Assembly: GCF_014639275.1 (NCBI RefSeq)
Contig: NZ_BMFW01000010.1
Location: forward strand, 62,586 to 126,585
Direction of reading: 5' to 3'
DNA: 64,000 nucleotides
Origin: Arthrobacter liuii
Lineage (GTDB): Bacteria; Actinomycetota; Actinomycetes; Actinomycetales; Micrococcaceae
Position numbers and translations under genes: made by a program. Shown here piece by piece: positions 17,437 to 26,691 of this stretch; within the stretch, counting starts at the first letter, position 1; every line of letters starts with the position of its first letter. The notes beneath the pieces are model-generated. The model was not told the DNA's origin and did not search any database. It saw only the letters and a program-made list of their open reading frames with translations.

Positions 17437-17694
17437 CTACTTACCGATGGCGGTGTGCTTCCGGCCGAAAATGAAGTACCCCATGGGTCCGATGAAATTG
17501 ATGAAGGACGCTGCGCGCCAGACAGCCTTAGGCCCGTGGATGAGTTCTGCAGGCCTCTGCGAGATGTCCCGCTGCGCGGCAATCAGCAAGGACACCTGCA
17601 CGATCGTCGTCAATATGGTGCCCACCTTGGCGGAAGGGGTCATTTCCTTCCACGTCTTCTTCGACCGGGCGGCTCGGATCTTGTTTATGGCCAT
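17437..17694 (-). CDS. small membrane protein with PLDc_N-like domain
   Basis: An 85-residue protein with a basic N-terminus (MAINKIRAARSKKTWKEM) and two hydrophobic segments, KVGTILTTIVQVSLLIAA and VWRAASFINFIGPMGYFIFG ending in GRK. The G-P-x-G-Y-x-x-F-G-R-K pattern is that of the phospholipase D N-terminal (PLDc_N) membrane domain found alone in many actinobacterial small proteins. It lies upstream of the McrB-like gene by 70 bases and downstream of the thioesterase by 65, all minus strand. Role unknown; probably an integral cytoplasmic-membrane protein. Confidence 0.78.
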   Translation of the reverse strand: MAINKIRAARSKKTWKEMTPSAKVGTILTTIVQVSLLIAAQRDISQRPAELIHGPKAVWRAASFINFIGPMGYFIFGRKHTAIGK

Positions 17695-17759
17695 CGGGAA
17701 TCCTTTCGCTGTTCGTGGTGGTTTCAGTCCACTGGGTCCGGGCGGTCCTGCATAGGGGC

Positions 17760-18182
17760 TTAGTGCCTGTAGGGAGCCATCCGGTCTTTTTGTTCCTGGG
17801 TGAGTCTTTGCACCCTGCCCGTCGCTTCGTCCACGAACGCCAGGTGGCTGCTGGCCTTCACGCAGTCCTCACCGGAAACGGGGTCCTGGAGCAGGTAGTG
17901 GATGTCAAAGCTGGCTCCCTTGACGGCGCCGATCCAGAGCTGCACCACCGCAGGAACGTTGCGGTACTCCAGGGTCCTGACGTAGCGGATCTTGTGGTCC
18001 ACCACCAGGGCAAGGGTTCCGTCCGGGACGTCGTTGAACAAGGACACCGGCGGCTCGATGCCGGGAAGTCCCGCGCCCTGCGGCGGCCCGAAGGCGGCGA
18101 TCCTCGCCTCCTCCAACATCCTGACGATCTGGACATTGTTGATGTGGCCATAGGCGTCCATGTCGCCCCAGCGCATGGGCAC
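17760..18182 (-). CDS. hotdog-fold acyl-CoA thioesterase (YbgC/FadM-like)
   Basis: A 140-residue single hotdog domain. MRWGDMDAYGHINNVQIVRMLEEAR is the 4HBT signature with the catalytic Asp in GDMDAYGHINN. YVRTLEYRNVPAVVQLWIG and ASSHLAFVDEATGRVQRL complete the fold. It should hydrolyse acyl-CoA thioesters in the cytoplasm; chain-length preference is not deducible. The start is either the GTG at 18182 or the ATG two codons later; no in-frame start exists upstream before the stop of the ABC exporter gene at 18215. It probably shares the transcript of the exporter genes. Confidence 0.88.
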   Translation of the reverse strand: MPMRWGDMDAYGHINNVQIVRMLEEARIAAFGPPQGAGLPGIEPPVSLFNDVPDGTLALVVDHKIRYVRTLEYRNVPAVVQLWIGAVKGASFDIHYLLQDPVSGEDCVKASSHLAFVDEATGRVQRLTQEQKDRMAPYRH

Positions 18183-18214
18183 CAGGACTTCGATCCGCTG
18201 GCCGCCGTGCGCGC

Positions 18215-20296
18215 TCAGCTGTGCACCGCCGTCGAGTCGTCCACGGGTACTTCCCCGGCGTCCGTACCAGCGAACTGCGACATGTAGAGGCGGTGGTAGG
18301 CCCTGCCGGCGGCGAGCAGCACCTGGTGGTTGCCCTGCTCCACGATCCGTCCGTTCTCCATAACCAGGATGGTATCGGCGTCGCGGATGGTCGAGAGCCG
18401 ATGCGCGATGACGAAGCTGGTCCGGTCGGAGCGCAATGCCGCCATCGCCTTCTGCACCAGGAGTTCGGTGCGGGTATCCACGGAACTGGTGGCTTCGTCC
18501 AGGATCAGCAGCGAAGGGTCGGCCACGAAGGCACGGGCGATGGTGATGAGCTGCTTCTCACCGGCGCTGACGTTGTTGCCTTCCTCGTCGATTACGGTGT
18601 CGTAGCCTTCGGGCAAGGCCCGGACGAAACGGTCCACGAACGTGGCCTTCGCCGCGGCCAGGACCTGCTCCTCCGTGGCATCAAGGTTGCCGTAGCGGAT
18701 GTTGTCGTGGATGGAGCCGCCGAACAGCCACGCGTCCTGCAGCACCATGCCAACCTTGGAGCGCAGCTCGGAGCGGCTGAGGTGGGTGATATCCACTCCG
18801 TCCAGCGTGATGGAGCCGGAGTTGAGCTCGTAGAAGCGCATCACCAGGTTCACCAGGGTGGTCTTGCCTGCTCCGGTGGGGCCGACGATCGCCACGGTGT
18901 TGCCCGGCTCTGCCGTAAAGGACAGGTTTTCGATGAGCGGATTGTCCGGGGTGTAGCTGAAGGTGACGTTCCTGAAGTCCACGTGACCGTCAGTCTTCGC
19001 CGGCAGGTGCTCGGTGGCGGTTTCGGCGTCCTGTTCGTCGGCGTCCAGGAATTCGAAGACGCGCTCCGAGGATGCCACGCCGGACTGGAGCATGTTGGCC
19101 ATGCCGGCCATCTGGCCCAGCGGCTGGGTGAATTCGCGGGAGTACTGGATGAATGCGGTGGCATCACCCAGGGACATGGCGCCCGATGCCACGCGCAGCC
19201 CACCCACCACCGCGATGCCCACGTAGCTGAGGTAGGAGACGAACTGCATGACCGGGAAGATGATCCCGGTGATAAACTGCGCTCCGAAGCTTGCTTTATA
19301 GAGTGCCTCGTTGCGTTCCTCGAACCGGGCCAGCATGTCCGCGTCCCGGCCGAAGACACGGACCAGGTCATGCCCGGAAAAGGATTCCTCGATCTGGCCG
19401 TTCAACGATCCGGTGTTCTTCCACTGCGCAGCGAAGAGTTTCTGGCTCCGGGCCCCGATCAGGCCGGCTGCCACTCCGGACAGGGGGAGGGCGACCAAGG
19501 CGATCAGCGCCAGCTGCCAGGACACGATGAACATCATGATCACGATGCCCAGCACGGTCAGCACGGAGTTCACCAGCTGCGCAAACGCCTGCTGGAGCGC
19601 CTGCTGGATATTGTCCACGTCGTTGGTCACCCGTGACAGGACGTCTCCGCGCTGCCGGGTGTCGAAGTAGTTCAAGGGAAGCCGGTTCAGCTTGTTCTCG
19701 GTGTCATCGCGCAGCCGCCTGATCACCTTCATGACGATGCGGTTGAGCACGTACCCCTGCAGCCACATGAAGATGTTCGCCACGAAATACATGACCAGGA
19801 CGATGGCGATGAGCATGGTCAGCTTGTCGAAATTGATGCCGGTGCCGGGCACCAGTTCCATCCGGGAGACCATGTCGGCGAAGTTGTCCTGGCCCTGCTG
19901 GCGGAGGGCGGCAACGAACTGCTCCTTGCTGGCCCCGGCCGGCAGCTGCCTGCCTACCACTCCGGCGAAAATGACGTCCATGGCCTGGCCCAGGATCTTG
20001 GGGGCGATGACGTTCAGGACCACGGAGATAACCACGAGACCCACCACGGCATAGATGCCAAGGGCTTCGGGCTTCAGCAGGCCCATGAGCCGTTTGGCCG
20101 AAGGCCAGAAGTGCTCGGCTTTCTTGGCTGGCATGCCGCCAAACATGTCCCCGTCGGCTTCTGAGGGGGTGAACTCCTCCTCGAAGTAGTCGTCGTCCTC
20201 CGGTTGGCCTGCGCCTGGTTGCGTCTTTCCGGCGGCCGGCTGTGCGGTCTGCGTTGCCTCTTCCACGGCAGTGGCGTCCTTCCTGCGGGGGCTCAT
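18215..20296 (-). CDS. ABC exporter half-transporter, subunit 2 (fused permease-ATPase)
   Basis: A 693-residue type IV ABC exporter subunit with a ~70-residue acidic, disordered N-terminal extension (EEDDDYFEEEF-like). The membrane domain (about 85-400) has six predicted helices, including ALGIYAVVGLVVISVVLNVI and VLTVLGIVIMMFIVSW. The nucleotide-binding domain has Walker A VGPTGAGKTTLV, signature NVSAGEKQLITIARA with the degenerate-free NVSAGEKQ, Walker B LLILDEATSSVDTRTE and the H-loop IAHRLSTI. Its start overlaps the stop of the upstream subunit (ATGA), so the two form a heterodimer of the BmrCD/TM287-288 kind. Substrate unknown; multidrug or lipid export is typical. Confidence 0.92.
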   Translation of the reverse strand: MSPRRKDATAVEEATQTAQPAAGKTQPGAGQPEDDDYFEEEFTPSEADGDMFGGMPAKKAEHFWPSAKRLMGLLKPEALGIYAVVGLVVISVVLNVIAPKILGQAMDVIFAGVVGRQLPAGASKEQFVAALRQQGQDNFADMVSRMELVPGTGINFDKLTMLIAIVLVMYFVANIFMWLQGYVLNRIVMKVIRRLRDDTENKLNRLPLNYFDTRQRGDVLSRVTNDVDNIQQALQQAFAQLVNSVLTVLGIVIMMFIVSWQLALIALVALPLSGVAAGLIGARSQKLFAAQWKNTGSLNGQIEESFSGHDLVRVFGRDADMLARFEERNEALYKASFGAQFITGIIFPVMQFVSYLSYVGIAVVGGLRVASGAMSLGDATAFIQYSREFTQPLGQMAGMANMLQSGVASSERVFEFLDADEQDAETATEHLPAKTDGHVDFRNVTFSYTPDNPLIENLSFTAEPGNTVAIVGPTGAGKTTLVNLVMRFYELNSGSITLDGVDITHLSRSELRSKVGMVLQDAWLFGGSIHDNIRYGNLDATEEQVLAAAKATFVDRFVRALPEGYDTVIDEEGNNVSAGEKQLITIARAFVADPSLLILDEATSSVDTRTELLVQKAMAALRSDRTSFVIAHRLSTIRDADTILVMENGRIVEQGNHQVLLAAGRAYHRLYMSQFAGTDAGEVPVDDSTAVHS

Positions 20297-22026
20297 GCCA
20301 CTTCCTCCACGCTCAGCTGGGATTCGACGATTTCCTGGTAGGTGGGTGAGGTTTCCAGGAGTTCTTCGTGCGTGCCGCGGTCCACGATCCGCCCGTTGTC
20401 CAGCACCAGGATCTGGTCGGCCTCGGTGATGGTGGAAATCCGCTGGGCCACGATGATCACGGTGGCGTCGGAGGTGGTGCGCTTGAGGGCAGTCCGGAGC
20501 CGGGCGTCAGTGGCGACGTCCAGGGCCGAGAAGGAGTCGTCGAAGAGGTAGACCCGCGGTTTTGTCACCAGGGCGCGGGCGATGCAGAGGCGCTGGCGCT
20601 GGCCGCCGGAAACGTTGGTGCCGCCTTGGGAGATGCGGGAGTCCAGGCCGTTCTTTTTCTCCCGGACAAAGGACTCGCCCTGGGCTACCCGGAGGGCGTC
20701 CCACAGTTCCTGGTCCGTTGCCTCCGTCTTGCCGAACCTCAGGTTGTGCTCGATGGTGCCGGAGAACAGGTAGGGACGCTGCGGCACGAGGGCCACGCGT
20801 TTGGTGATCTCGGCCCGGTCCAGCCTGTCCACCGGGACACCGTCCAGCAGCACCTGGCCCTCCCCGGGGTCGTACAGCCGCGGCAGGAGGGACAGGAGGG
20901 AGGTCTTCCCGGCACCCGTGGACCCGATGATGGCAATGGTTTGTCCTGGACGTGCGGTGAAGCTGATGTTGCTAAGCACCGGCGACTCCGCTCCGGGATA
21001 TGCGAAGGTGACGTTGCGGTACTCCACCACCCCGGCAAGGGACGCCGGGGCTTCGGGGCCTTCGGGATCATGGATGGAGGGTTCGACGCCGAGCACCTCG
21101 CCGATGCGGTCGGCGCAGACTGAGGCGCGCGGAATCATCATGGCCATGAAGGTGCCCATCATGACGGCCATCAGGATCTGCAGGAGGTACTGCAGGAACG
21201 CGGTGAGCGAGCCCACCTGCATGGCGCCTGCGTCCACTCTCTGGCCGCCGAACCAAAGGACGGCGGCGGTGGACAGGTGGAGGATCATGCTGATGGCCGG
21301 GAACATCAGGACGAACAGCGCCCCAATGCGGAGCGAGACGTCCGTGAGCTCCTTGTTGGCACCGCCAAAACGGTCCGTTTCATACGGTTCACGCACGAAG
21401 GCCCGGACCACGCGGATACCGATGATCTGCTCGCGCAGCACGGCGTTGATCCGGTCGATCTTCCTTTGCATGGAGCGGAACAGTGGCATGAGCCGGACCA
21501 CCAGGTATCCCACCACCACGGCCAGCAGCGGGACGGACACCCAGACCAGCCAGGACAGGCTGATGTCCTCGCGCAGCGCCATGATGATGCCGCCGATGCA
21601 CATGATGGGTGTGGCCACCATGAAGTTCAGTCCCATCAACAGCAGCATCTGCACCTGCTGGACGTCATTGGTGCCACGGGTGATCAGCGTGGGAGCTCCA
21701 AACGCGTTGACGTCCTTGGCGGAGAAGCTGGTGACCTTGCGGAAGACCGCGCGGCGCAGGTCCCGGCCCACAGCCATGGCAGTCCTGGAGCCGAAATAGA
21801 CGCCGGCGATGGCGGCAGCGACCTGGGCAAAGGCCACCAGGAGCATCACAGCACCCGTACGCCAGATGAAGTCCGTGTCTCCGCGCGCCACCCCTTCGTC
21901 GATGATGTGGGCGTTCAGGCTGGGAAGGTATAGGGCCGCGATGGTGGAGGCGAGCTGGAAAATCACGACAGCCAGGATGTACGGCAAATACGGTTTGGAG
22001 TAGCGCCGTATAAGGGTGAGGAGCAT
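20293..22026 (-). CDS. ABC exporter half-transporter, subunit 1 (fused permease-ATPase)
   Basis: A 577-residue partner of the following exporter subunit. The ATG at 22026 (MLLTLIRRYSKPYLPYILAV) is chosen because the usual half-transporter N-terminus begins there; the frame is open ten codons further. Six membrane helices are followed by an ATPase domain with Walker A IGSTGAGKTSLL, signature NVSGGQRQRLCIARAL, and a Walker B reading VYLFDDSFSALD, in which Asp replaces the catalytic Glu. That substitution is typical of the degenerate site in heterodimeric exporters, and the other subunit keeps Glu in LDEATSSVD. It is the first gene of the exporter operon. Confidence 0.92.
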   Translation of the reverse strand: MLLTLIRRYSKPYLPYILAVVIFQLASTIAALYLPSLNAHIIDEGVARGDTDFIWRTGAVMLLVAFAQVAAAIAGVYFGSRTAMAVGRDLRRAVFRKVTSFSAKDVNAFGAPTLITRGTNDVQQVQMLLLMGLNFMVATPIMCIGGIIMALREDISLSWLVWVSVPLLAVVVGYLVVRLMPLFRSMQRKIDRINAVLREQIIGIRVVRAFVREPYETDRFGGANKELTDVSLRIGALFVLMFPAISMILHLSTAAVLWFGGQRVDAGAMQVGSLTAFLQYLLQILMAVMMGTFMAMMIPRASVCADRIGEVLGVEPSIHDPEGPEAPASLAGVVEYRNVTFAYPGAESPVLSNISFTARPGQTIAIIGSTGAGKTSLLSLLPRLYDPGEGQVLLDGVPVDRLDRAEITKRVALVPQRPYLFSGTIEHNLRFGKTEATDQELWDALRVAQGESFVREKKNGLDSRISQGGTNVSGGQRQRLCIARALVTKPRVYLFDDSFSALDVATDARLRTALKRTTSDATVIIVAQRISTITEADQILVLDNGRIVDRGTHEELLETSPTYQEIVESQLSVEEVA

Positions 22027-22065
22027 GGATCCAACTCTAGTGATGCCCACCGACAATGGGGCAGA

Positions 22066-22116
22066 AAAGCCGCAGCCCCGTACCCGGAAGTTTTCCAGGT
22101 GCGGGGCTGCGGCTTT
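22066..22116 (-). terminator. strong hairpin terminator after the MFS exporter
   Basis: A perfect 15-bp inverted repeat (AAAGCCGCAGCCCCG / CGGGGCTGCGGCTTT) with a 21-base loop. On the minus strand it ends in GGCTTTTCTG. It separates the MFS exporter gene ending at 22160 from the ABC operon starting at 22026. Confidence 0.8.
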
Positions 22117-22159
22117 GTTGCCAGTGCGTGGGCTTTGGCCCGGCGGTTACGGCCTGGGC

Positions 22160-24355
22160 CTACTGCCCCCGGGCCGGCTCCGAACCATCACCGGCGGACG
22201 GGGCGGCGGCACTGTGTTTGCCGTGCCCGGCCAGGTACAGCGCGGCGGCCGCCTGGATCTTGCGTTCCTTCAGGAGCTTCCGCTGCAGCCTGCTGAGCTC
22301 TGCCGCCGTAGCTGCCTGCTTGGCAGCCACCTCCCGCTGGGAGCGCAGCTGCTCCTGGACGTCCAGCACCAGGCCGCCCAGTTCTGCCTGCTGGCGGGCC
22401 AGCAGGTGCTGGGTGTCCTGCAGCTTCTGCAGGGTGGCAGCCGCGCTCGCGACGGCGTCGGCAGCCTTGTCCACGTTGTCCGCGGACCGCAGGTCCAGCT
22501 CTTCGGAACGGAAGCTCCGGGCGAAGGCTTCCTCGAAGTCCTCCGTGGCCACCCTGCCGGACGCTGCGGCGGCGGCGGCAGCACCGCCGTCGTACACCTT
22601 GGCCGGTGCAGCGGCCGAACCCGCACGTGCAGCGCTCCTCGCGGTCACTCCGGTCCCGGCGGGGACGTCCCCGGCTTCGGCGGAGACCATGGGCAGCTGC
22701 CCGGTCATGGTGGCGGTCATGCCTGCTTCACCGGCGGCGTTGGCCTCAAGCGTCTTTTCGGGGGTGATGTCGACGGTCTTGCGCAGCGGCACTTCCTTGA
22801 TGAACAGCACGGCCAGGAGGGCGACGGCGCTCACGACGGCGGAGATCATGAAGATGCCGGCCGTGGCGTCGCCGTAGGCAGCGCGCATGATGTCGGCGAT
22901 CGGTGCGGGCAGGTCCTTGAGGTCCAGCGTGGCACCGCTGTTTCCGCCGGCCTGGATCCCAATCTTGGCCAGCCCGTCGGTGGCCAGGTCCTTGACATGG
23001 TTGGCCATGACGGCGCCCAGGACGGACACGCCGATGGCACCGCCCACGGAGCGGAAGAAGGCAACGGAGGCACTGGCTGAGCCGATGTCCGTGGCGCGGA
23101 CGGTGTTCTGCACGGCGAGGACCAGGTTCTGCATCAGCATGCCCAGGCCAATGCCGAAGATGCCGGTGTAAAGACCGGTCAGCCAGAGTTCAGTGGTGTG
23201 GTCCATCGTTCCGGCGAGCGCCAGGCCGCCCATCAGCAGGATGGTGCCGCCGATCAGGAAGCGCTTCCACTTGCCGTAACGGCTGATCAGCTGGCCGGAG
23301 ACGACGGAACCGATGAGGTTGCCGGCGATCATGGGCAGGGTCAGCAGGCCGGCCTCGGTGGGTGTTGCGCCGCGGGCCACCTGGTAGTACTGGCCCAGGA
23401 AGGTGGAGGAACCGAACATGGCAACGCCGACGGCGACGGAAGCAACGATGGCAAGGGCGGTGGTGCGCTCGGAAATGATCTTCAGCGGGATGATCGGCTG
23501 GGAAACCTTGGATTCAACCAGCACCAGCAGTGCGAGCAGGAGGACGCCGCCGCCTACCATCACCGCGGACTGCCATGACCACCAGTCGTAGTAGTCGGCC
23601 TTGCCGGCGAAGGAAACCCAGATGAGGAGCAGGCTCACGCCGCTGGTCAGCAGGATGGCTCCGAACCAGTCGATCTTGGCCGGCCGCTTGACGTGCGGAA
23701 TCTTCAGCGTGACCTGGAGCAGGATCAGGGCGACGACGGCGAGCGGCACGCAGACGAAGAAGGTCCAGCGCCAGCCGAGTGAGCTGTCCACGATGAATCC
23801 GCCGAGCAGCGGGCCGCCGGCAGTGCCCACGGCCATCACCGCGCCCATGTAGCCGGAGTACTTACCGCGTTCGCGGGGCGGAATGATGGAGCCGATAATC
23901 GCCTGGGCCAATGCCGTGAGGCCACCCATGGCGATGCCCTGGATCACGCGGGCAGTGAGCAGGAACGGGATGCTCTCGGAGAAGCCGGCCATGACGGAGC
24001 CGGCAACGAAGATCACGATGCTCAGCTGGACAAGGACCTTCTTGTCGAAGAGGTCGGCGAGCTTGCCCCAGATGGGGGTGGTGGCCGCGTTGGCCAGCAG
24101 CGCAGCCGTGATGACCCACGCGAAGTCCGTCTGGGTGCCCTTGAGCTCGGACATGATGGTGGGCAGCGCGTTCGCCACGATGGTGCTGCTGAGGATTGCG
24201 GTGAAGAAGGCGGCGAGGAGGCCGGTGAGGGCCTCCATGATCTGGCGGTGGTTCATGGGCGCACCGGGCTCGTGGCGCTTGGATTGCCGCGATTCCTGCC
24301 TGGCAGTGCGCTGGCGCTCCTGCTCCTGGTCCGCGGCGGCGGTGACGTTAGCCAT
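22160..24355 (-). CDS. DHA2-type MFS drug exporter with coiled-coil C-terminal extension
   Basis: A 731-residue transporter. Residues ~35-545 form a 14-helix DHA2 (EmrB/QacA) drug:proton antiporter: NHRQIMEALTGLLAAFFTAI, the motif-A region WGKLADLFDKKVLVQ and the motif-C region GTAGGPLLGGFIVDS. The final ~180 residues are hydrophilic, Ala/Glu/Gln-rich and heptad-like (SAAATLQKLQDTQHLLARQQ, LGGLVLDVQEQLRSQREVAA), predicting a cytoplasmic coiled coil unusual for the family. The start overlaps the stop of the MarR regulator by 8 bases, so both form one operon under MarR control. Efflux of toxic organics is the family role; the substrate is unknown. Confidence 0.9.
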   Translation of the reverse strand: MANVTAAADQEQERQRTARQESRQSKRHEPGAPMNHRQIMEALTGLLAAFFTAILSSTIVANALPTIMSELKGTQTDFAWVITAALLANAATTPIWGKLADLFDKKVLVQLSIVIFVAGSVMAGFSESIPFLLTARVIQGIAMGGLTALAQAIIGSIIPPRERGKYSGYMGAVMAVGTAGGPLLGGFIVDSSLGWRWTFFVCVPLAVVALILLQVTLKIPHVKRPAKIDWFGAILLTSGVSLLLIWVSFAGKADYYDWWSWQSAVMVGGGVLLLALLVLVESKVSQPIIPLKIISERTTALAIVASVAVGVAMFGSSTFLGQYYQVARGATPTEAGLLTLPMIAGNLIGSVVSGQLISRYGKWKRFLIGGTILLMGGLALAGTMDHTTELWLTGLYTGIFGIGLGMLMQNLVLAVQNTVRATDIGSASASVAFFRSVGGAIGVSVLGAVMANHVKDLATDGLAKIGIQAGGNSGATLDLKDLPAPIADIMRAAYGDATAGIFMISAVVSAVALLAVLFIKEVPLRKTVDITPEKTLEANAAGEAGMTATMTGQLPMVSAEAGDVPAGTGVTARSAARAGSAAAPAKVYDGGAAAAAAASGRVATEDFEEAFARSFRSEELDLRSADNVDKAADAVASAAATLQKLQDTQHLLARQQAELGGLVLDVQEQLRSQREVAAKQAATAAELSRLQRKLLKERKIQAAAALYLAGHGKHSAAAPSAGDGSEPARGQ

Positions 24356-24842
24356 TGATGGACTCCTGCGTTTTGTGTTCGGTGGTGGTTCCGGCCGCCC
24401 TTGCCCGGATGGAATTCTTTAGGGATGTGGTGAGCTTGCTCAGCATCGCCGCGGTTGCTGCGGCGTCGTCCTCGTTCCAGTCGGCGAGGTAGGCCTGCAG
24501 CGTCTCCGCCCGGTGCCGGACCAGCTCTGCGAGCTTTTCCTTCCCCCTCGGCGAGAGGGCCAGCAGCTGCGCCCGGCCGTCGTCCGGGTCCGGAGTGCGG
24601 ACCACCAGGCCGGCGTCCGCCAACTCGGCCACGTGCCGGCTGAGTACGGGAGGGCTGACCCCCAGCCGTTCGGCCAGGTGCGCCGCCCGTGTCTCCCCCT
24701 CGCCAATGAACTTCAGCACGCCCTGGAGGGCGATGCCGGTGTCCTGGCCTTTGACGTTGACCATAGTGACGCAGCGCAGTGCGCGCTGGAGGTCGTAGAT
24801 GTGGCTGACGAGGTCGGCTGCGGTGGCCGGTGCGACAGACAT
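24348..24842 (-). CDS. MarR family transcriptional regulator
   Basis: A 164-residue winged-helix repressor. The DNA-binding region is GVLKFIGEGETRAAHLAERL, VSPPVLSRHVAELADAGLVV and the wing RTPDPDDGRAQLLALSPRG; the flanking helices form the dimer interface. The ATG at 24842 follows AGGGAGC at good spacing, and an upstream in-frame ATG is rejected because it would lie within the operator. It is the first gene of an operon with the EmrB-type exporter it overlaps by 8 bases, so it is expected to repress both until a ligand or drug binds. Confidence 0.92.
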   Translation of the reverse strand: MSVAPATAADLVSHIYDLQRALRCVTMVNVKGQDTGIALQGVLKFIGEGETRAAHLAERLGVSPPVLSRHVAELADAGLVVRTPDPDDGRAQLLALSPRGKEKLAELVRHRAETLQAYLADWNEDDAAATAAMLSKLTTSLKNSIRARAAGTTTEHKTQESING

Positions 24843-24860
24843 GATGCTCCCTAATGAATT

Positions 24861-24877
24861 AGTTGCTGCAAGCAACT
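24861..24877. promoter_or_regulatory. MarR-type operator at the efflux operon promoter
   Basis: AGTTGCTGCAAGCAACT is a 17-bp inverted repeat (6-bp arms, 5-base centre) 18 bases upstream of the MarR ATG. A further half site (GGTTGCTT) lies next to it near 24890. On the minus strand a TGATACAGT -10-like element borders the palindrome, so binding would block the promoter. This is the classic placement for MarR autoregulation. Confidence 0.7.
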
Positions 24878-24998
24878 GTATCAGAAAAAGGTTGCTTAGG
24901 GAAACGAAGTTATCTCTACGGACGGTTAACCCACGAGCTCCCCCACTTCAGCAGGACTGTGTCCGGGAAGTGAGGAAGCTGCTGGGGTGACAGTGCGG

Positions 24999-26687
24999 TC
25001 AGCGGTCCAGGTGCGTGGGGCTGAACATCTTCAGGAGGGTTTCAACTACGACGACGTTGGGGCCGTCCGCGGCGAACCCAGCCTTGAGCGCGTCCCCCAC
25101 ACCCTCCGGTGCAACCCGGGTGGCGGGGACGCCGAACGACTCGGCGAGCTTGACGAAGTCCGGCCGGGCCAGTTCGGTGGCAGTTGCTTTGCCGAACGCA
25201 CCCACCATGTACTCGCGCAGGATGCCGTAGCCGCCGTCGTCCACGATCAGCCAGGTGACCGGCACGTTGTGCTGCTTCGCCGTGGCCAGTTCGGCGATGG
25301 AATACATGGACGAGCCATCACCGGAGACGGCCAGCACCCGTCCCGGCTTGCCCAGCGTTTCCAGTCCCACGGCCGCGCCGATGGCACCGGGAAACGCGTA
25401 ACCCAGGCCGCCGGCGCCCTGGGCCGAGTGGAACTGCCCGTCCCGCGCGTCCCAGCAGGACCAGCCCCAGTAGGCGGCAATGGTCATGTCCCAGAACGTC
25501 TGCATGTCCGCCGGCACGGCCTCGCGGATGTCCGCCATGAACTTCAGTTCCTTGGCCAGGTCCTGCGATTCCAGCCGCGCCCGGACCTTTGCCAGGGACT
25601 GCTTCACCAGCTCTTCCGGAGTGCTGCCATGCCAGTCCGGGGTGGCCGGCCTGGCGGGCTCCAGCGCTTCGTCCAGTGCCGCCAGTGCCTGTCCGGCGTC
25701 GGCGCGGATGCCCAGCCCCGGCCGGTTGGACTCCAGGACCCGGGGCTCGGCGTCGATCTGGATGATCCTGCCGCGGGGCTCGAAGGTGAAGTAGTTGGAG
25801 CTGACTTCACCCAGGGACGATCCGATGACCACCAGGACGTCTGCATCCTCGAGGACGCCGGTCATGTACCGGTCCTCGATCCACGACTGCAGCGAGAGCT
25901 CATGGTTCCACGGGAACGCGCCGTTGCCACCGGGCGTGCTGATGACCGGGGCGCGCAGCTTTTCCGCGAGCGAGAGCAGCGGCTTCTCCGCCTTCCCGCG
26001 GCGGGTTCCACCGCCGGCGATGATGGCCGGGCGTTTGGCTGTTTCCAGCCATTTCACGGCCTCGCGCACCAGTTCTATCCGCGGCGGGTTGTCGGCCGCC
26101 TGGGCCAGGGCATCCTCCACCGGCGGGACCATGATCGGGTCCAGCAGGACGTTTTGCGGGATCTCCAGCCACACCGGGCCCTGCGGAGACGAGATGGCCT
26201 CGCTCCAGGCGTCCTGGATGGCCGAGGGAATTCCTGAAGCGTGCTGGATCAGCCGCTGGCTCTTGGTGACGTTCGCCGCGGACGCCTTCTGGTCATCGAG
26301 CTGGTGCAGCATGCCCTTGCGCCGGGCCCTCAGGCCTTCCAGCGGGATCTGGCTGGCGACCACCACCATGGGGACGCCCGTGGCGTAGGCCTCCTGCAGC
26401 CCTGCGAGCGACGTCAGCGCGCCGGGGCCGGTGGACAGGAACAGCACCCCGACCTGGCCCGTGGCGCGGGAGTACCCGTCCGCGGCAAAGGCGCTGTTGT
26501 TCTCCATCCGGGAGGAGACGAAGTGCAGGTTGCCCCGCCCCATGGCGTCGAAGAGACCCAGTGCGTGCTGGCCGGGGATGCCAAAGACGGTCTTCGCGCC
26601 GAGCGCTTCGAGGGTTTCGACGACGAGGTCCCCGCCGTTGCGGGCACCCCTCCCCTGTTTTGGGCCCGGCGTGCCCATGTCGGCCAC
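24999..26687 (-). CDS. TPP-dependent enzyme, acetolactate-synthase-like; candidate 2-ketoarginine decarboxylase
   Basis: A 562-residue member of the thiamine-diphosphate decarboxylase superfamily. It has the catalytic Glu in SSRMENNSAFAADGYSRATG, the central NAD/FAD-like domain (PAIIAGGGTRRGKAEKP), and the TPP/Mg motif GDGSSMYSIAELATAKQHNV followed by DDGGYGIL. It lies 4 bases after the ureohydrolase, so they are one operon. There is no IlvN partner and no ilv neighbours, which argues against acetolactate synthase proper. In the arginine transaminase pathway a TPP enzyme of this size (AruI) decarboxylates 2-ketoarginine and a ureohydrolase (GbuA) acts later; the pairing here suggests that role, but by inference only. 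Confidence 0.8.
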   Translation of the reverse strand: MADMGTPGPKQGRGARNGGDLVVETLEALGAKTVFGIPGQHALGLFDAMGRGNLHFVSSRMENNSAFAADGYSRATGQVGVLFLSTGPGALTSLAGLQEAYATGVPMVVVASQIPLEGLRARRKGMLHQLDDQKASAANVTKSQRLIQHASGIPSAIQDAWSEAISSPQGPVWLEIPQNVLLDPIMVPPVEDALAQAADNPPRIELVREAVKWLETAKRPAIIAGGGTRRGKAEKPLLSLAEKLRAPVISTPGGNGAFPWNHELSLQSWIEDRYMTGVLEDADVLVVIGSSLGEVSSNYFTFEPRGRIIQIDAEPRVLESNRPGLGIRADAGQALAALDEALEPARPATPDWHGSTPEELVKQSLAKVRARLESQDLAKELKFMADIREAVPADMQTFWDMTIAAYWGWSCWDARDGQFHSAQGAGGLGYAFPGAIGAAVGLETLGKPGRVLAVSGDGSSMYSIAELATAKQHNVPVTWLIVDDGGYGILREYMVGAFGKATATELARPDFVKLAESFGVPATRVAPEGVGDALKAGFAADGPNVVVVETLLKMFSPTHLDR

Positions 26688-26691
26688 GGCC

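Noticed and set aside
24999..26687. Acetolactate synthase large subunit
   Set aside because: No regulatory subunit or ilv genes nearby, and the operon partner is a ureohydrolase; the similarity is at superfamily level.
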